Origin: Acanthochromis polyacanthus
Taxonomy: Eukaryota > Chordata > Actinopteri > Pomacentridae
NCBI RefSeq assembly: GCF_021347895.1
Contig: NC_067122.1
Span: 10,157,983 to 10,221,982, forward strand
Length of the DNA stretch: 64,000 nt
Reading direction: 5' to 3'
Under the pieces are notes generated by a model, which did no database searches, was not told the origin of the DNA, and was given only the letters and a program-made list of their open reading frames with translations. Both the position numbers and the translations under genes were made by a program. This document shows, in pieces, positions 13,201 through 25,700 of this stretch. Position 1 is the first letter of the stretch; every line of letters starts with the position of its first letter.

Positions 13201-16200
13201 TTTTGTCTAAACTATCCATGGAGGATGTCAGTGTGAAACAATAGCATGCCAGCTCTCTGTTTAAATATAATTAAAACGCATGCAAAAGAGCCATTTTATT
13301 CTGTCTTCCACTGTACAGCAATCTTGACAGCTTTGTTTTTTGGAGCAGAGATCCTTATTGATACTGAAGAGGTCATAAATACACATATTGGAATTGGAAG
13401 ATGCAAAACGTTGTTTATCATATTAGCCTGTCTTTTGTAAAAACACCTGACTCCCTGCACATGATCGGACTTAAGGATGTTGCTGTGTGCATACAGTCTT
13501 CTAAGCAATTAAATAATCTCATTATTCACCCATAAATACAGTGGCTTGTTGTTTTAAATAGAGAACTAATTTTAATATATACACCATATACACATACTAT
13601 ACAACATTTCCCATTTGTGTGACACGTTGAAAGCAGCAAATCTGGTGTTTTCTGGAGGAAAAGAAACTGTCCACACATATTCCAATGACCCTTCTCGCCG
13701 AGTGAGCCTATTCTGTCTGCTTGAATGGTTGACTATGAAGGGTGTTTACTGGTGAATGACAGAGGCTCCACCAGAATGGCAACCTGAATCACATGCATTA
13801 TTAAAAAATGTCAGCTCTGCCTCTGTGTTTTCATCTCCAAATTGTGTGACATTCTGAGTGCCAAGACACACTTGTCATGCATGATCATGAACTTGTTATG
13901 AAATGACCAGAGATTCAAAGAGAGCTAGGGAAGAAATTTCCTTTAATAAATCATTCATAGATATGGGCATGTGCTTTTTAGATACCTACTGCCTTTTCAG
14001 AATGAACAGGAAATAGATTTCTGATGTGAATTTGGCAGAAATAATGTAATTTAATTTTGGTCTAATGTGTTTGCACATACAATATTAGTAAAAAAAAAAA
14101 AAAAAGTACCTTGACTTGCAAAGAACACTGTTTGCACTATACTCAATGTAGGATTTAATATTTGAGGTTGTAAGTTTTTTTTTTATTATTTATAAAAAAT
14201 TAAATATGACATACATTCACCATACAGTAGCTATAAAGATAAAACTGACTAGTCATAGCTTTCTGTCATGTTGTAGGATGTTTCTTTACTGTAGTGACTG
14301 TATTTTGTTTGTATCCCTCTCTTCTTACGGAAGAAATGAAACAATGTTTGCGATCACACCAGCACTGGTTGCTGAGTCATTATAATCTGAAAGCAGTTAA
14401 AAGAAATGAACAGTAAATGGCAACCATCACTGCTAGATGCAGAAACTCATCTTGTGCCACAAGTGCTAGTCGGATTTCCAAAATAAAGAACTAATTGATG
14501 CTATCAATATTTCAGGGACATGTTTGGCTGACTCTGTCATGATGGTTGCTGTTTGCTAGTTCTACCCAGGTGCCACCACGCTGCCCAGATTTGGATTTTT
14601 CTGGGGCCAAACATCTGGCAAGATGGCAGCAATCAGGAAACTAAAACCCAGGCATCATAACATTTTTTCCTAAAACTTTGGGCCACATTGCAATTCATTC
14701 CATCCCTGCAGTTTAGTTTCTCGTCACATTTTCCAGTAGCACAGTGGCAGCATGAACAGAACATGCAGTCTTCCACCTTGCTTATCAATCACAAATGTAC
14801 TCCACTGTTGAGATTAAAATTTAATCTACTTTGCTAAGACTGCAGAACAGTTATCATCGCCTGCTTTAATTCTGTCCACACCACACACCGTATGTGGTGC
14901 ATGGTGAAAATATATTAAAGTTCATGTTTTAAACTTGTCAAAATTCATAGAGGATAGTTATTTGTTGAGGGGCTCTGGGTGAGAGGTAATTTCCGAGATG
15001 CATGACTTTATTTGTACATGGGACGTGCAGTGTGTGCTTCATTAATATAGGTGTCACACCTGAGGTGCAGTAATGTCAGATGTTAACATTTATACTAAAT
15101 GACTTTATTTATAACAGGACATTTTGCCACAGCTGCACCTAGCTTGCAGTCTGCACTCTCTATAGATTATACTGACATATTTCAAGATATGAAATCAGTC
15201 AGAGAATGATTCATGGAGATGATTGCTTTTGGGTTCTTTTTAATTAGCCTCTCTTGCAAGTTTGTTGCATCACTGTGACTAATGTGGATTGTTGAGAAAT
15301 TCTGCAATTAGTGAAAAAGTTTATTATATCTCATGCAGAGGGTCTTGTCTGAGGGTCCCAGAAGCTTTGTAAAGCTTTGATATAAACAAAACTGAAGTTG
15401 TTGCTTATTATGCACAAATCAGCATAGTCACACATTGTGAATATTTTACATTACATTAAAACTTAATTTCATTATCTCCTCATTGCGCCACTGTACAGGC
15501 ATGTTTGCTTTGTTGTCTTCACTGACCTAAAAGTTTTTTACGTCCTCTTATGAATTCAGTCTGCTTCATAAACTTTTGACCTCTGTAGCCTGTGACTGTG
15601 TGTGTAATTACAGACATGCATGACAGATAATTTTCACCCAGCAGTGCTATATTGTTTATTCCTTCCTGCTTGCCATGTTCTATTCATTATGATCAGTAAT
15701 CCCTGGTTTATTGTGCTGCAGCTAACTATTGTGACCAAAGGATCAATAGGGTATTGTGTTCTATAACAAGCTCTGTTGAATGGCTGATAATTAAGACATA
15801 CTGTATGCTGCCAGTTGGGAGCGTCAGCTGCATGTTAAAATAAATGCTGGGACTTTAAGTAAGTAGCCATTCATTACATGAAACAATTTTGTATATTTTT
15901 CATAACAGTGGGTCAGTTAGTTGACTGACAGAGATATTGGATGTCTGGTGACAGCCATAAGTCTGGTAATATTTTTCTTCTTGAACATTTGTGCTTCAAC
16001 AATCCACTGAAAAGATCTAAATCAATAATGAATGCACTCTATGGAGAAGAATGGTGTGTGTAGTCTCTGTCTTGTTTATCTGTCTCTATCTTGTTTATCT
16101 GTCATTTTACCCCTTTGTTGTCATCAACTAGACCCATCTTTGAGAACATGGGTGCTTTCAGGTTATTTCTGATGTTCTAGTGTTTTACATGTCTAATGTT

Positions 16201-16744
16201 CAGCATGTTCGCTGTCTTAGTTCACAGCAGCATGCAAACACTGGTGACATTGCGCTAAATTTAAATTACTTCTTGGGCTGATGGGAATGTCATATTTTGC
16301 AAAAGCAAAAGTGGTGGACAAATGGAAAGTCTGACCTTAGGGCCGACACTCAAATACATAATGACACTTGAGTAAAGTTGAAGAGATCTCCAAAGCAATT
16401 AGAGTCAGCTCTGAGGACAATATGAATATTTTTTTTCTAATTTCATGGCAATTTGCTGAATTATCCGTGAAACATTTTCACTACAAAGCACACATTTCAA
16501 CCATCACCGCATTGTGATGAGTCTGATCCATATGAAAATAATCTCCAAAAATTGCATGATTGCCTTCTGTTTGTTAGTTTGTTGATTAGGCTTGTTGTTT
16601 GATTCATTCATGCATTTGTAGGTGTCCAACACACATGGATATGTGGGACACCAAGATATTTAGAAACATTTATTCAAGGAGAGAATTTCTTCTGTCAAAT
16701 AGTTACAATACAGACAAAAAGTTTCTATGCTATACAATAAATAC
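10263..16744. other. Unique non-coding sequence with short simple repeats
   Basis: No gene recognised. The longest open frame (11094-11669, plus, 191 codons) spans low-complexity ATA/CATA and poly-A tracts and has no domain. Simple repeats: ATACAT-rich at 11215-11250, (CA)n near 11695, (ATC)n at 11740-11758, and poly-A at 14090-14105. The segment 11500-11700 is more GC-rich and less repetitive than its surroundings and may be a conserved non-coding element. Confidence 0.55.
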
Positions 16745-17330
16745 TCATGCTGTATTAAATCTCAACCAGTGTTGAGCAGAAGAAATGTGGGGAACTCCGA
16801 AGTCACCTGGTAGAAATATTCTTTGGTCTGATGAGACAAAAATAGAGTTTTCTGGCCATCGGACGAGATGGTATGGCGTCCTCCTGGAGGGCGACCCGAT
16901 GCAGTCTGCAAGGGAGCTGTGACTAGGGAGAAAATTTGCTTTACTGCAAGACAATGACACAAGGCATACAGCCAAAATTTAACAGAAATGGTTTAAAGAT
17001 GACAATGTGGATGCTTTGAAGTGACTGAGTAAGAGTCCAGATCTCAATTCAAATGAGAATCTGTGTGTGACTTGAAAGGAAAAACTAACTCACAATCCAT
17101 GTGCAACCTGACAGAGTTTGGGCAGTTTTGAAAAGAAGAGAAGGGTAAAATTGCAATGACCAGATTTGCAAGGTTGGTTGAGACCTGATGCTGTGATTAT
17201 GGCCAAAGGTGTAACTACTAAAACACTGAATTGAAGAAAATTAATTCTTATGTTTTATATTTTTTATTTTTAACAAATTGGCATTACTTTGGAGAAAAAT
17301 GTTATCACTTTGACATAAAATAGCCTTTTT
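16745..17330 (+). mobile_element. Degenerate Tc1-like transposon, 5'-truncated
   Basis: The plus strand carries the catalytic half of a Tc1-like transposase with stops and frameshifts. First comes a segment translating around FFGLMRQK, from the frame-shifted W-S-D-E-T-K region. Further on (about 16950-17060) comes QDNDTRHTAKI, then KSPDLNSNENL. These correspond to the Q-D-N-D-P-K-H-T-A block with the third-quarter catalytic region and to the S-P-D-L-N-P-I-E-N-L-W motif near the C terminus. The HTH half is missing. An AT-rich 3' tail to about 17330 may be the non-coding end. No terminal repeats were found. Confidence 0.82.
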
Positions 17331-17674
17331 GGTAAATTGTTGTGAATTGTTGTGAAGTGGGTGAATGCTCTACTGGACAAACTCCCAGAATACCCCAGCA
17401 CCCTTCTCACTTTCAGTTCTAGTAGTTGCAATCTGTGCACCACCAAGTGGTTGCTTTTGAATGTTCTCCAGACTCTAATGACTTTGGCAAAACAGCGTGC
17501 TCCCATCATGCACCATGGTCATGGAATAATCTTCAAAAAACTCTTAAACTAGAAACATTTATATCCATTAATGAGTTTAAGAATATCATGAAGAATACAG
17601 TGGAGGAGGAATGTCAGTTTGTTTCTGAAGAGGTCACTCTCCTTGAACAGCTGTTTTATTGTCAATGTCAAATG

Positions 17675-17780
17675 TCGGCTTTAGTTGTATAGCACATTTT
17701 AAAAAGCCTATGACCAACCAAAGTGCTTTACAGTAAAATGATCTTCAACACTTACAAACAATAAAACCAAAACAATAAAA
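17675..17780 (-). mobile_element. LINE/SINE 3' tail (L2-like)
   Basis: The plus strand reads TTGTATAGCACATTTTAAAA and then CCAACCAAAGTGCTTTACAGT, followed by an A-rich AAAC/AATA stretch. The reverse complement is the widespread fish 3' tail in which AAAGCACTTTGG is followed by a GTGCTATATAAAT-type ending, shared by L2-clade LINEs and SINEs that borrow their tail. Only the tail is present. Confidence 0.6.
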
Positions 17781-19930
17781 CAGTGAAATAAAACAGATAA
17801 AAGATCCAGTAGAGGTTATTGTTTTACTGTTTATTGTTTATTTGTGTATCACATATCTGTTTTTTTATTACTTTTAAATTTTATATGGCTGCTACACTGG
17901 AAAGGTCTAGACATTGTTAATGTGGCAAATGACTATTCTAGCTGGAAACAGCTGATTTTAAATGGAATATCTCCATAGTGGAACAGAGGAACGTTTCCAG
18001 CAACCATCACTCCTGTGTTCTAATGCTACATTGTGTTAGCTAACGGTGTTGAAAGGCTCATTGACGATTAGAAAAGCCTTGTACAATTATGTTAGCACAT
18101 GAATAAAAGTGTGAGTTTTCATGGAAAACATGTAATTGCAGGGGTGACCCCAATCCTTTAAATGGCAGTATATGACAGTATGGCAGAACTAGTACTGCTA
18201 CTACACTGTAGTGCAGATCTACCAACAGTCCTTTCTCATATGCAAGGAGCTATTTACACTAGTGTATTGTGAATATATTTCTTTTTATATATTTCACATG
18301 GAAGTCAGTTACCTTGACACATGAGCATTCTTCTTTTTTTATTATTTTTTACTTACATCCATGGAGAAGACTGGTACTGTACCATAAGCCACTTGTTTCC
18401 TTTAGAGAAGAGAAGGCTCAGCAATACAAACACACCAAATAACAGGGGCACTCAGAGGCTCTCCTGCCATGATGTTGGAAAAATATTCTACTTGAGTGCC
18501 CACGCTGCTGTTGCTCTCATAGCCGGCTGAGCTACTCCTAACCACCCCACCCCCCACCCCCCCACCCACCCCAGCTCCATCCCTACTTCTACCCAGAGCA
18601 CTTTCTCTGCCCCATTCTCTCTCCATTTCCTGTGTCACTGCTTCCCCATCTTCTCTTTCTCTCTTTCCCCTCTGACACCTCCTCTTCATCTCCTCTTTTT
18701 TTCCACATCCCCGATGTCTGTCTCTCTCTGTCTGTGTCCGGACTTTTGCCTTGCTCTCTGCAGCAAGGATGCTTTGAACCCACATCGTGTGTGGGTGAGC
18801 AACCCCTAAAAGCAAAGGGCTCCTCTTGCCACATGTGAATCACTTTACTTTGCTTTTATCTGGCAGCCACTGAGTCCCACGAAGTCAGACATTTGTGCCT
18901 GAGCAGTAGCATAGGGTTTCAGATGTCCATGTTGTAAAGCCAAACAGTTATGAATAATGAAACAGAGGTGAGATGTAAGAGGAGACATTCAACACGCACA
19001 CACACACACTTTCCTGCAGGTTTTAAATAAGGAAGAGGGATTTTTGTGCCTACATAGTTTAAGGGGACTGTTTTGATTTGTTTTGCTTCAACAAGATATC
19101 TTCAGTGACACAGAGAACCTGTTAAGTAATTTGATCTCTTAAAACACCATGAATATTCATTTGAATGCATGATGAAATGTCTTTTTGAGTCAAGTAGTGC
19201 TTTTATTTTTCTTCTTTTAGTGAAGTGAAAACTCCAAGGTGGCCTATTTAAGAATCCAAAATTTATTCACTCCCCAAAATTCTGATTCATCCCATCAACT
19301 TGCTCTGACACTTCTCTGAGTCCCAGCTAGCTTCCAAACAGTAATACTCGCCTTATACGAGAGACATCTCAAGGTCTTCCAGAGCAGCTCTCTAGGGTTG
19401 CCTAGCTACCAGGCAATCGCATGTCTCACAGCTCCCACTCTTTTCTTGTGTCTTGTTCAACATGAACTGAATGTTTGCATCTCTACAGAGAGAGGGAGAG
19501 AGGCCAGCTGCCAAACACTACAAAAGAGGGCACATTGACACATGTTAATCATGCTCAATAAAAATCCCTATTCCTTATCATACAAAAAGGGTCTTTCACT
19601 AAATAATTAAAGGCTGACTGGGATTGATGAAGTCAGTATAATGTCAGTGCAGCCTTTAATAAACTCTTTTTCATATTATGTAACTGAGTGGCACAGCAGC
19701 ACATGTCAGGGAGTCATGATTGATATTGGATAGGCACACTGATTTTAATATCAAGCTGTCATTTTCTGTGCCATATTTTATCTAGCTATGCACAATGTCT
19801 ATCTATCTATCTCCAAGTGCTCTGGTGGCAGCAGCCTAATAATTAAATGGTACATCATATTTAATAAGAAATAATGTGGCAAGCACAAGTATGTACAGAA
19901 GCTGAGAACAGCCATGCTTGCAATTATTTT
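17781..19930. other. Non-coding; C-rich and polypyrimidine tract
   Basis: A strongly C-rich stretch (runs of CCCCACCC) lies at about 18540-18573 and passes into a CT-rich tract to about 18740. This strand asymmetry explains the long minus-strand open frame there (18402-18815), which is low-complexity Arg/Glu/Gly and not a gene. A short (CA)n occurs at 18994-19008 and (CTAT)n at 19797-19812. No element or gene identified. Confidence 0.6.
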
Positions 19931-19935
19931 TTAAT

Positions 19936-20025
19936 GCCGTTATCTCATGATAACAAGTTGATTTATCTCATTATCGCCACGGAACAGTGCTCGTTTTCTC
20001 GTGATGTCGTTATCATGAGAAAGCA
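19936..20025. repeat. Cluster of short perfect and near-perfect palindromes
   Basis: GTTATCTCATGATAAC (19939-19954) has perfect 6-bp arms. TTTCTCGTGAT at 19995 pairs with ATCATGAGAAA ending about 20022 (10 of 11). TTATCTCATTATC lies between them. Repeated TTATC/CTCGTGATAA-type palindromes of this kind are common in fish repeats. A weaker relative (GTTATCGTGTGAAAAC) occurs near 20838. The two sites bracket the HTH-like frame at 20477-20701 and may belong to one decayed element. Confidence 0.5.
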
Positions 20026-20476
20026 AAAGGTCATTTCCTCTTTGTTTATCAGAGATCTGGAGTGCCACGGCGGCAGGGTGCGATCTGCAGGAGAGCCAGG
20101 GGGAGCTTGGCTGCCTTTAATAAGACATGAGCTCTCCTGAAAACATGTATTGTGAAATTATTTGAGGGGTCTTTAAGTTCGTGGCAGTGTGCTAATTATG
20201 CCACGCATTTCCATATTTCCGTATCTTTATCATCATGGATTGTGCCGATGATTAGGCTGCTGCTAATATATGATTCATGCATGACTCAACATTAAAATCC
20301 TAGTGTGCGTGCTAGTCTTGTGACTTGGATTTGTTTCTCCCCTTTGTGAAACAGAAAAGTAAATAATTAGCAACAGTGTCCACACAGGAGAGTGTTAAGT
20401 CCGTAGTGTAGTTCTCACACTGAATGCCGGCATGTATTGATGGCATGGCAACTGTAGCAACTGATTTAAGTTGAAA

Positions 20477-20701
20477 ATGTCAGATCAAGGAGTGCCCATT
20501 ATCGATCAGCGCACCGGGTTTTACTTCAGCGAAGGTCGAACACAAGCAGACATTTCACAGTGCGTTTCTGTTCGAGATAACATTCAAATAAGCCCTCGTC
20601 ATTTAAAGACAAGGCTCGTCTGGCTGCAACTTCACAGAGAAGTGCCCCTCAGTGATCCTGCTGAGATTGTTGACAGTCATGACAGTGATCCTGATGGCTG
20701 A
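20477..20701 (+). pseudogene. Fragment resembling the N-terminal HTH of a repetitive fish integrase-type protein
   Basis: The 74-residue frame begins at ATG 20477 and ends at TGA 20699. Residues about 14-45 contain FYFSEGRTQADISQC and then IQISPRHLKTRL. This fits the pattern Y-F-x-x-G-x-T-x-x-x-I-x(8-11)-I-x-I-S-x-R-T-L-K-R-x-L found at the start of a multicopy fish protein family with a downstream integrase-like domain. The next part (LSDPAEIVDSHDSD) fits the acidic linker that follows in that family (usually S-D-x-x-x-V-V-D-F-I), after which the frame ends. The expected G-Y-R motif and integrase core are absent, so this is a truncated copy. The assignment is by pattern memory only. It could also be a chance frame, although the match covers three consecutive blocks. 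Confidence 0.5.
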
Positions 20702-22747
20702 AATCAGGCATGATCTAATGAACCAGACACTCATTTAAGAGTTTTCTATAATTACTCTGTGTATTCTCATGAAAGCACAAGTTGTCCTTTTTTTGATGAG
20801 TGAACTTGCTACGTCGACATTGTGACATCAATGAAACTGTTATCGTGTGAAAACAAGCTCAATGTCCCAGAGAAAATAAACTAAAAAAACTCCTGGTGTT
20901 GAAATAACAAGATTTGTAAAAATGAAAATGAGTGCATTACCAAAGTAGCACATTTGTAGCAGTGCTTGTTTTTCCACAGCATGTATAATAATAATAATAA
21001 AAGATTGTATTTGATATTACATTGAATATAAATAGCATACTTAAAGCTACTGTTGTCATTTTTATGTAGATGATGGTTTGAATGATGGAATGTAATGTAA
21101 ATGGCATTGTTCCGAATGAAACAGAAGATTTGGTTTTTCCTTCGGAGGTTTAGGATCTCTGTGTTAAATACAGAGCAAAACAAGGAATGAAAGTTCTATT
21201 CATATTCATCACGGGACCAGATAAATAAAATTAACATAATTTTGCTTTATTTGTACTAGATGTACAAATAGGCAATTTTTTATAATCATTGGAAGTCGAA
21301 AGCTAAACTGTAAAACCCCTCTACCAGGCATGAAAAACCAGAATTTACACAAATTACAACCTCCTGTCACCTCATAAAAACACACTCCTACAGATCTCTG
21401 CTTCCTGCTCTGCATTTACACCCACTAACCCCTCCTTTTGTACCTTCCGGGTGCCTCTGAAGTCACCCTTTAATCAAATAATTAAGATACACACTCCAAC
21501 TGCTCGAATTCCCTGTGTATACTACAGGATTTTTACTCGACTCGAGGTAACCCAGTTTGAGGATAATTTGTACTAAATGCAGCCATTGTGCTGTGAGCCC
21601 TGGAGAAGTCCTGGGTGCCAAGTATTTAATGCCATCATCTCATCATCATCGGTGTTAAGGTTATTTAAAGTTGAGCGTGTGTTGGTGTGTGTGTTCCCTC
21701 GTCATGGTGCTTTTTAAAGGCCTATTTGATCATTCAGATAAACAGATTTTAAAAGGAAATTGATTAGTGTTGCTTTCCTGCTTCAAAATTTTAAGAGTTG
21801 AGATTGCCTAATAAGCGGGCTTTTTTCATTCGCTCTTACACATTAGTGTGTACGGTGTCCATGTGATAAACGAGCAGCAGAACTTCCCCCATTTCAAATC
21901 ACCGCACTATTACCATTTGTCATCGATCCGCCTGTCCATTTGTAGATCATGTGACACAAATAGCAGAGTATTACCATCACCATCACGGGTGGTCTCACAG
22001 TGCACGCTCGCAGTCACTCCTCACCTTTATTCTGTGGCAGCCTAAGTGGCCCTTTCAGTCCGAGCAAACATTTCCAAAGGGACATCCAATTATCTGGAAT
22101 AAAAGTCCTAGGCAGCAAAGGCCAATCAAAGGCCCTGGACACCATACCTTGATAGCATGTTGTTGTTTTTTCCCCCAGACTTTCACTTCATCTGCACTCT
22201 ACACATCAGAATAAAATCTAAGTGGTAATCACTCAGATTTTATCCACTCTTTAGTACAAAATAATCCCCATGTATACCATTGGGGCTAACAGAACTGTTG
22301 AGCGACTAATTGCCCAGCAGCTGGAAAATTGTTAGCTTTCTCTGACTATTTCTGGAGGTTCAACGGGGTCAGTATAACGCTCTGAAGTTCTTACTTCAAT
22401 TTCCACCATTAAAATAAATCAGCGGAAAAACAGGTTTGTAACTTTTGTTATGCATTTTTGTGATTACTTAATACATCTGTCAGTCAGTTCAGTTTGTAAT
22501 TGTCCACATTTGGGTTCTTCCTTGAGAACTGGATTTTTGAACATGCTTTTGAAGAGGCAATATTCAAATTTACCATTTCTATGTTTTGAACCATGTATTC
22601 TGTACAGTGTATGAGCTCAACCACATTATGTATAGATTATATAAAGCAAATCTGACTTTGCAATCATTTATTGACCATACGATTTCATTATGGTTTGTGA
22701 ATATTATTCACAAGCTTTATGCCAGTGTCATGTTGTTGAGATTAAAC
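20702..22747. other. Unique non-coding sequence
   Basis: No gene or recognisable element. A short (AAT)n occurs at 20984-21000. The segments 21430-21720 and 22040-22420 are of mixed composition and low repetitiveness and could hold conserved non-coding DNA, but nothing diagnostic is visible. Confidence 0.5.
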
Positions 22748-22783
22748 ATGGATGGATGGATGGATGGATGGATGGATGGATGA
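22748..22783. repeat. (GGAT)n microsatellite
   Basis: About nine near-perfect GGAT units, followed by degenerate GATA/GATG units. GGATGG tails end many fish SINEs and LINEs, but no retroelement body is recognisable upstream, so it is called a simple repeat. Confidence 0.9.
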
Positions 22784-25700
22784 ATAGACAGATAGATGGA
22801 TCAATAAATAGAACAACCACAAGAGCAGAAGCGGCAAGCGTTTTTTTTTTTGAAAATCTTATTCTGAAGCAACAACATAAATGGGAATAAATAAAAAACT
22901 CAGCTGTTAGTGCAGCAATCAAATAATATGTAAAAGAAGCAAAGAACTGCAAAGTGTCAGTTTCTTAACAGCTGTTAATAAACTTTACATGTACCTGCTG
23001 CAATAGAATCATCCATGCAATGACACAAAATCTGCATGAATATCCCTTGTAGAAAAATCACCTATTGGAGTAGTTTTCATGTACTTGAAAGACAGGAGTC
23101 AATAGTAGAAGCATCATAGCTCAACCAATTTTACATGGAACTAGCAAATGTCACTTTGCGTTGTGGCTGCTGCTTAACATTGCATACCAGGATCTAGATC
23201 CTCACTTTAGGTTACAAATGTGTGTTGTTCATAATGCCACTGCAGAGTTTATCTGTTTAAGATCCCAATCATGAGCTTTAACTAACTTTAACCAAGTTTG
23301 TTCACTCAAAAAAATTAACAATGCTGCAGTTGTTGCACACAGATGTTGTAAAGCCAGCAGATAATGTTGGAAAACAGATGGTTTACTGTACTTTGTAAAC
23401 ATTTTTACTTTCTGAAGCTTCCACAACCACTAACTAACTACAGTTTTTCAATTTCTTGATATAATAGTATTTGTTATAGCAAGTAAACAATACATAACAA
23501 ACACAGTAGTCATTAGTTAACCGAGGAAAACAAGCATGATTGGTGCACAGTGTTTCTGTGACATGACAAAGCAGCCCTCATTTTACACACGTCTCTGTTC
23601 CAACCAACTATTCTTCTTAATCAGCTGTGTTTAGAAAACGTGGCAAGAAGGATCGCAGAGCAGAAAGGAAGCATTTCTTATTTTGAAGTATGATGCATAT
23701 TTACAGAGCATTTTATGCTGAGCTACAATCAGTTACAATGAGTTTGTGGAACTGATGCCAATACACTCAAAACTTAAAAAATGTTCGGCACACACTGACT
23801 CTTACACAAATGCACGATTCAAGTTTGATCATCCAAATTAGAGGTTTAGGCAGCCAATAGCCACTGTTATCAGCAACAGAGGAAGTAATCTGGGTTCCTA
23901 TCTGCTGCCAAAGTGATTTACTAGGACAGACTGTTTGCTCTGACTTGCGCACTAAATTAGATCTATTTTCCACCTTTTGTAAGCCCTTGGAGAACACACA
24001 CAGACCACAGACACTGTGGCTGTGAGTGGCTTTGAAAGGCACATCAAAAGACTGTATCCAAATTCTTAAAAAATAACAATAAGATGGCTGATTTTCAGGC
24101 AGCTTTGATGTGAAATTTCTTGATGTTCCTTCATATTTTTTTCTCATATAATACAAAATACCTGCAAGTTGTAAGCGACTTGGAAATGATTTCCTGTTGC
24201 ATGACTGCAATTCTCTAAAGCCTTTGTCAGGTTTTTTTTTTTTTTAAATATAACACCTGCAAATACAGCAAAAAGAAATTCCAATATGGCCAACTTAAGG
24301 TAATGATGAAGTTAAAAAACATATTTATATGTTGTAAACAGAACTTTTTTCACAAAAGCTGCTAAAAACATGATGGTTGTTCAGTGGGATTTAACGTTTT
24401 TAAATGAAGCAAAACATTTTAATTGGGTCCTTGATATATAATCATGAAATAAGGACATAAATATTTATTAGCTTCTCATCACCCATATATAAATGTACAC
24501 AATAGAAATTAAATTTGAATGATTAAATAATCAAACAGATCGTGATGGAATAGAAAATGCTTTGCTGGTGAAGATAATATTATTCAGTCATTATAAGCTC
24601 ATGAAATGGTAATGGAGCAGGCTAGTTTTCAGCTGAAGATTTTTCTCACTTCCAATAAACCAGCGGACTGACCTTGGTCACATACTCAAGATAATTATCT
24701 CCCAAAATCAATGGTGGGGCCTTTGACAAATGTGATCATCAAGACCACTCAGCATGCTTGAGAAGCACTTCCCATTTCAATCACATCTTTTCTTGCCAGG
24801 CTAGTCTTAATAGAAGTCCAGCATAGTCAGCGTGTTACACTTTCGAACTCGGTCCTGCTGGAGAAATCTCTGCAATTTGTTCTTTGCTATGACTACAAAC
24901 AGACCGATTTATAGAAAATTGGCTCAATGTTCTAATTCTCATGAGCTCAGTTTTAGCTTAACTTGTAATTTCTGATAGTGAAGTTCAAAAAGCAGCCAAG
25001 AATTTGATTGGATAGCATTCTACATTCTGTTTGAGCAAAAGCGAATCTCTTCTTCAGAGCCTGTGCTGCAGGCAGAGTGCAAATGTTTTGCGCTTGTTTT
25101 TTTGTTTTTTTATCTGTATGACTGTAACAGCACGATGTAAGGTGTTTCTCAGCTTGATGGAGGTTTTGAGGATCACCCACGCTGCAATAAGCACTTGTCG
25201 CCCACAGCTTCTTATTTAATGGGGTCACTTTTGGTGGCATCTTCTTATCATATCGCTCTGACAATGTTTCAAACTCATCTGCTATTTAAAAGACAAAGTC
25301 AAGAGCTATTTTTTGGTGTAATTTTACCAAACACATTTATCATTCACTGAAGAATACTCTGCAGTGAAAAAGCCAGAATAAGTGGATAGGAGTAGCAGAG
25401 AAGCTGTTAAACATAGGCTGCAAAAATCATAGACAGCTGAACATTGCAAGTTGTTAGTATCTGTAGTTCACTGTTTTAGTACAAGTTGCCATTGTGACCG
25501 CATTAACGCGGTAAGAACCAGAGATCAGAGAGTACTCTGAGGATGCAGTAATGCCTTTTTACACTTGGAAAGAGTTCTGTGTCTTCAACCTAAATGGTCA
25601 CATAGGCTGTTTGTCTAACCGTGTGATACAGCTTACAGGGACAGATGAAGTGTTAAAAAGTCAGTGCTGTAAAATAAAATAAAACAAAATAAAATAGCCC

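Noticed and set aside
18402..18815. Arg/Glu/Gly-rich minus-strand frame
   Set aside because: Explained by the polypyrimidine and C-rich tract on the plus strand.
22748..22783. GGAT run as the tail of a SINE
   Set aside because: No SINE body is recognisable upstream on either strand.
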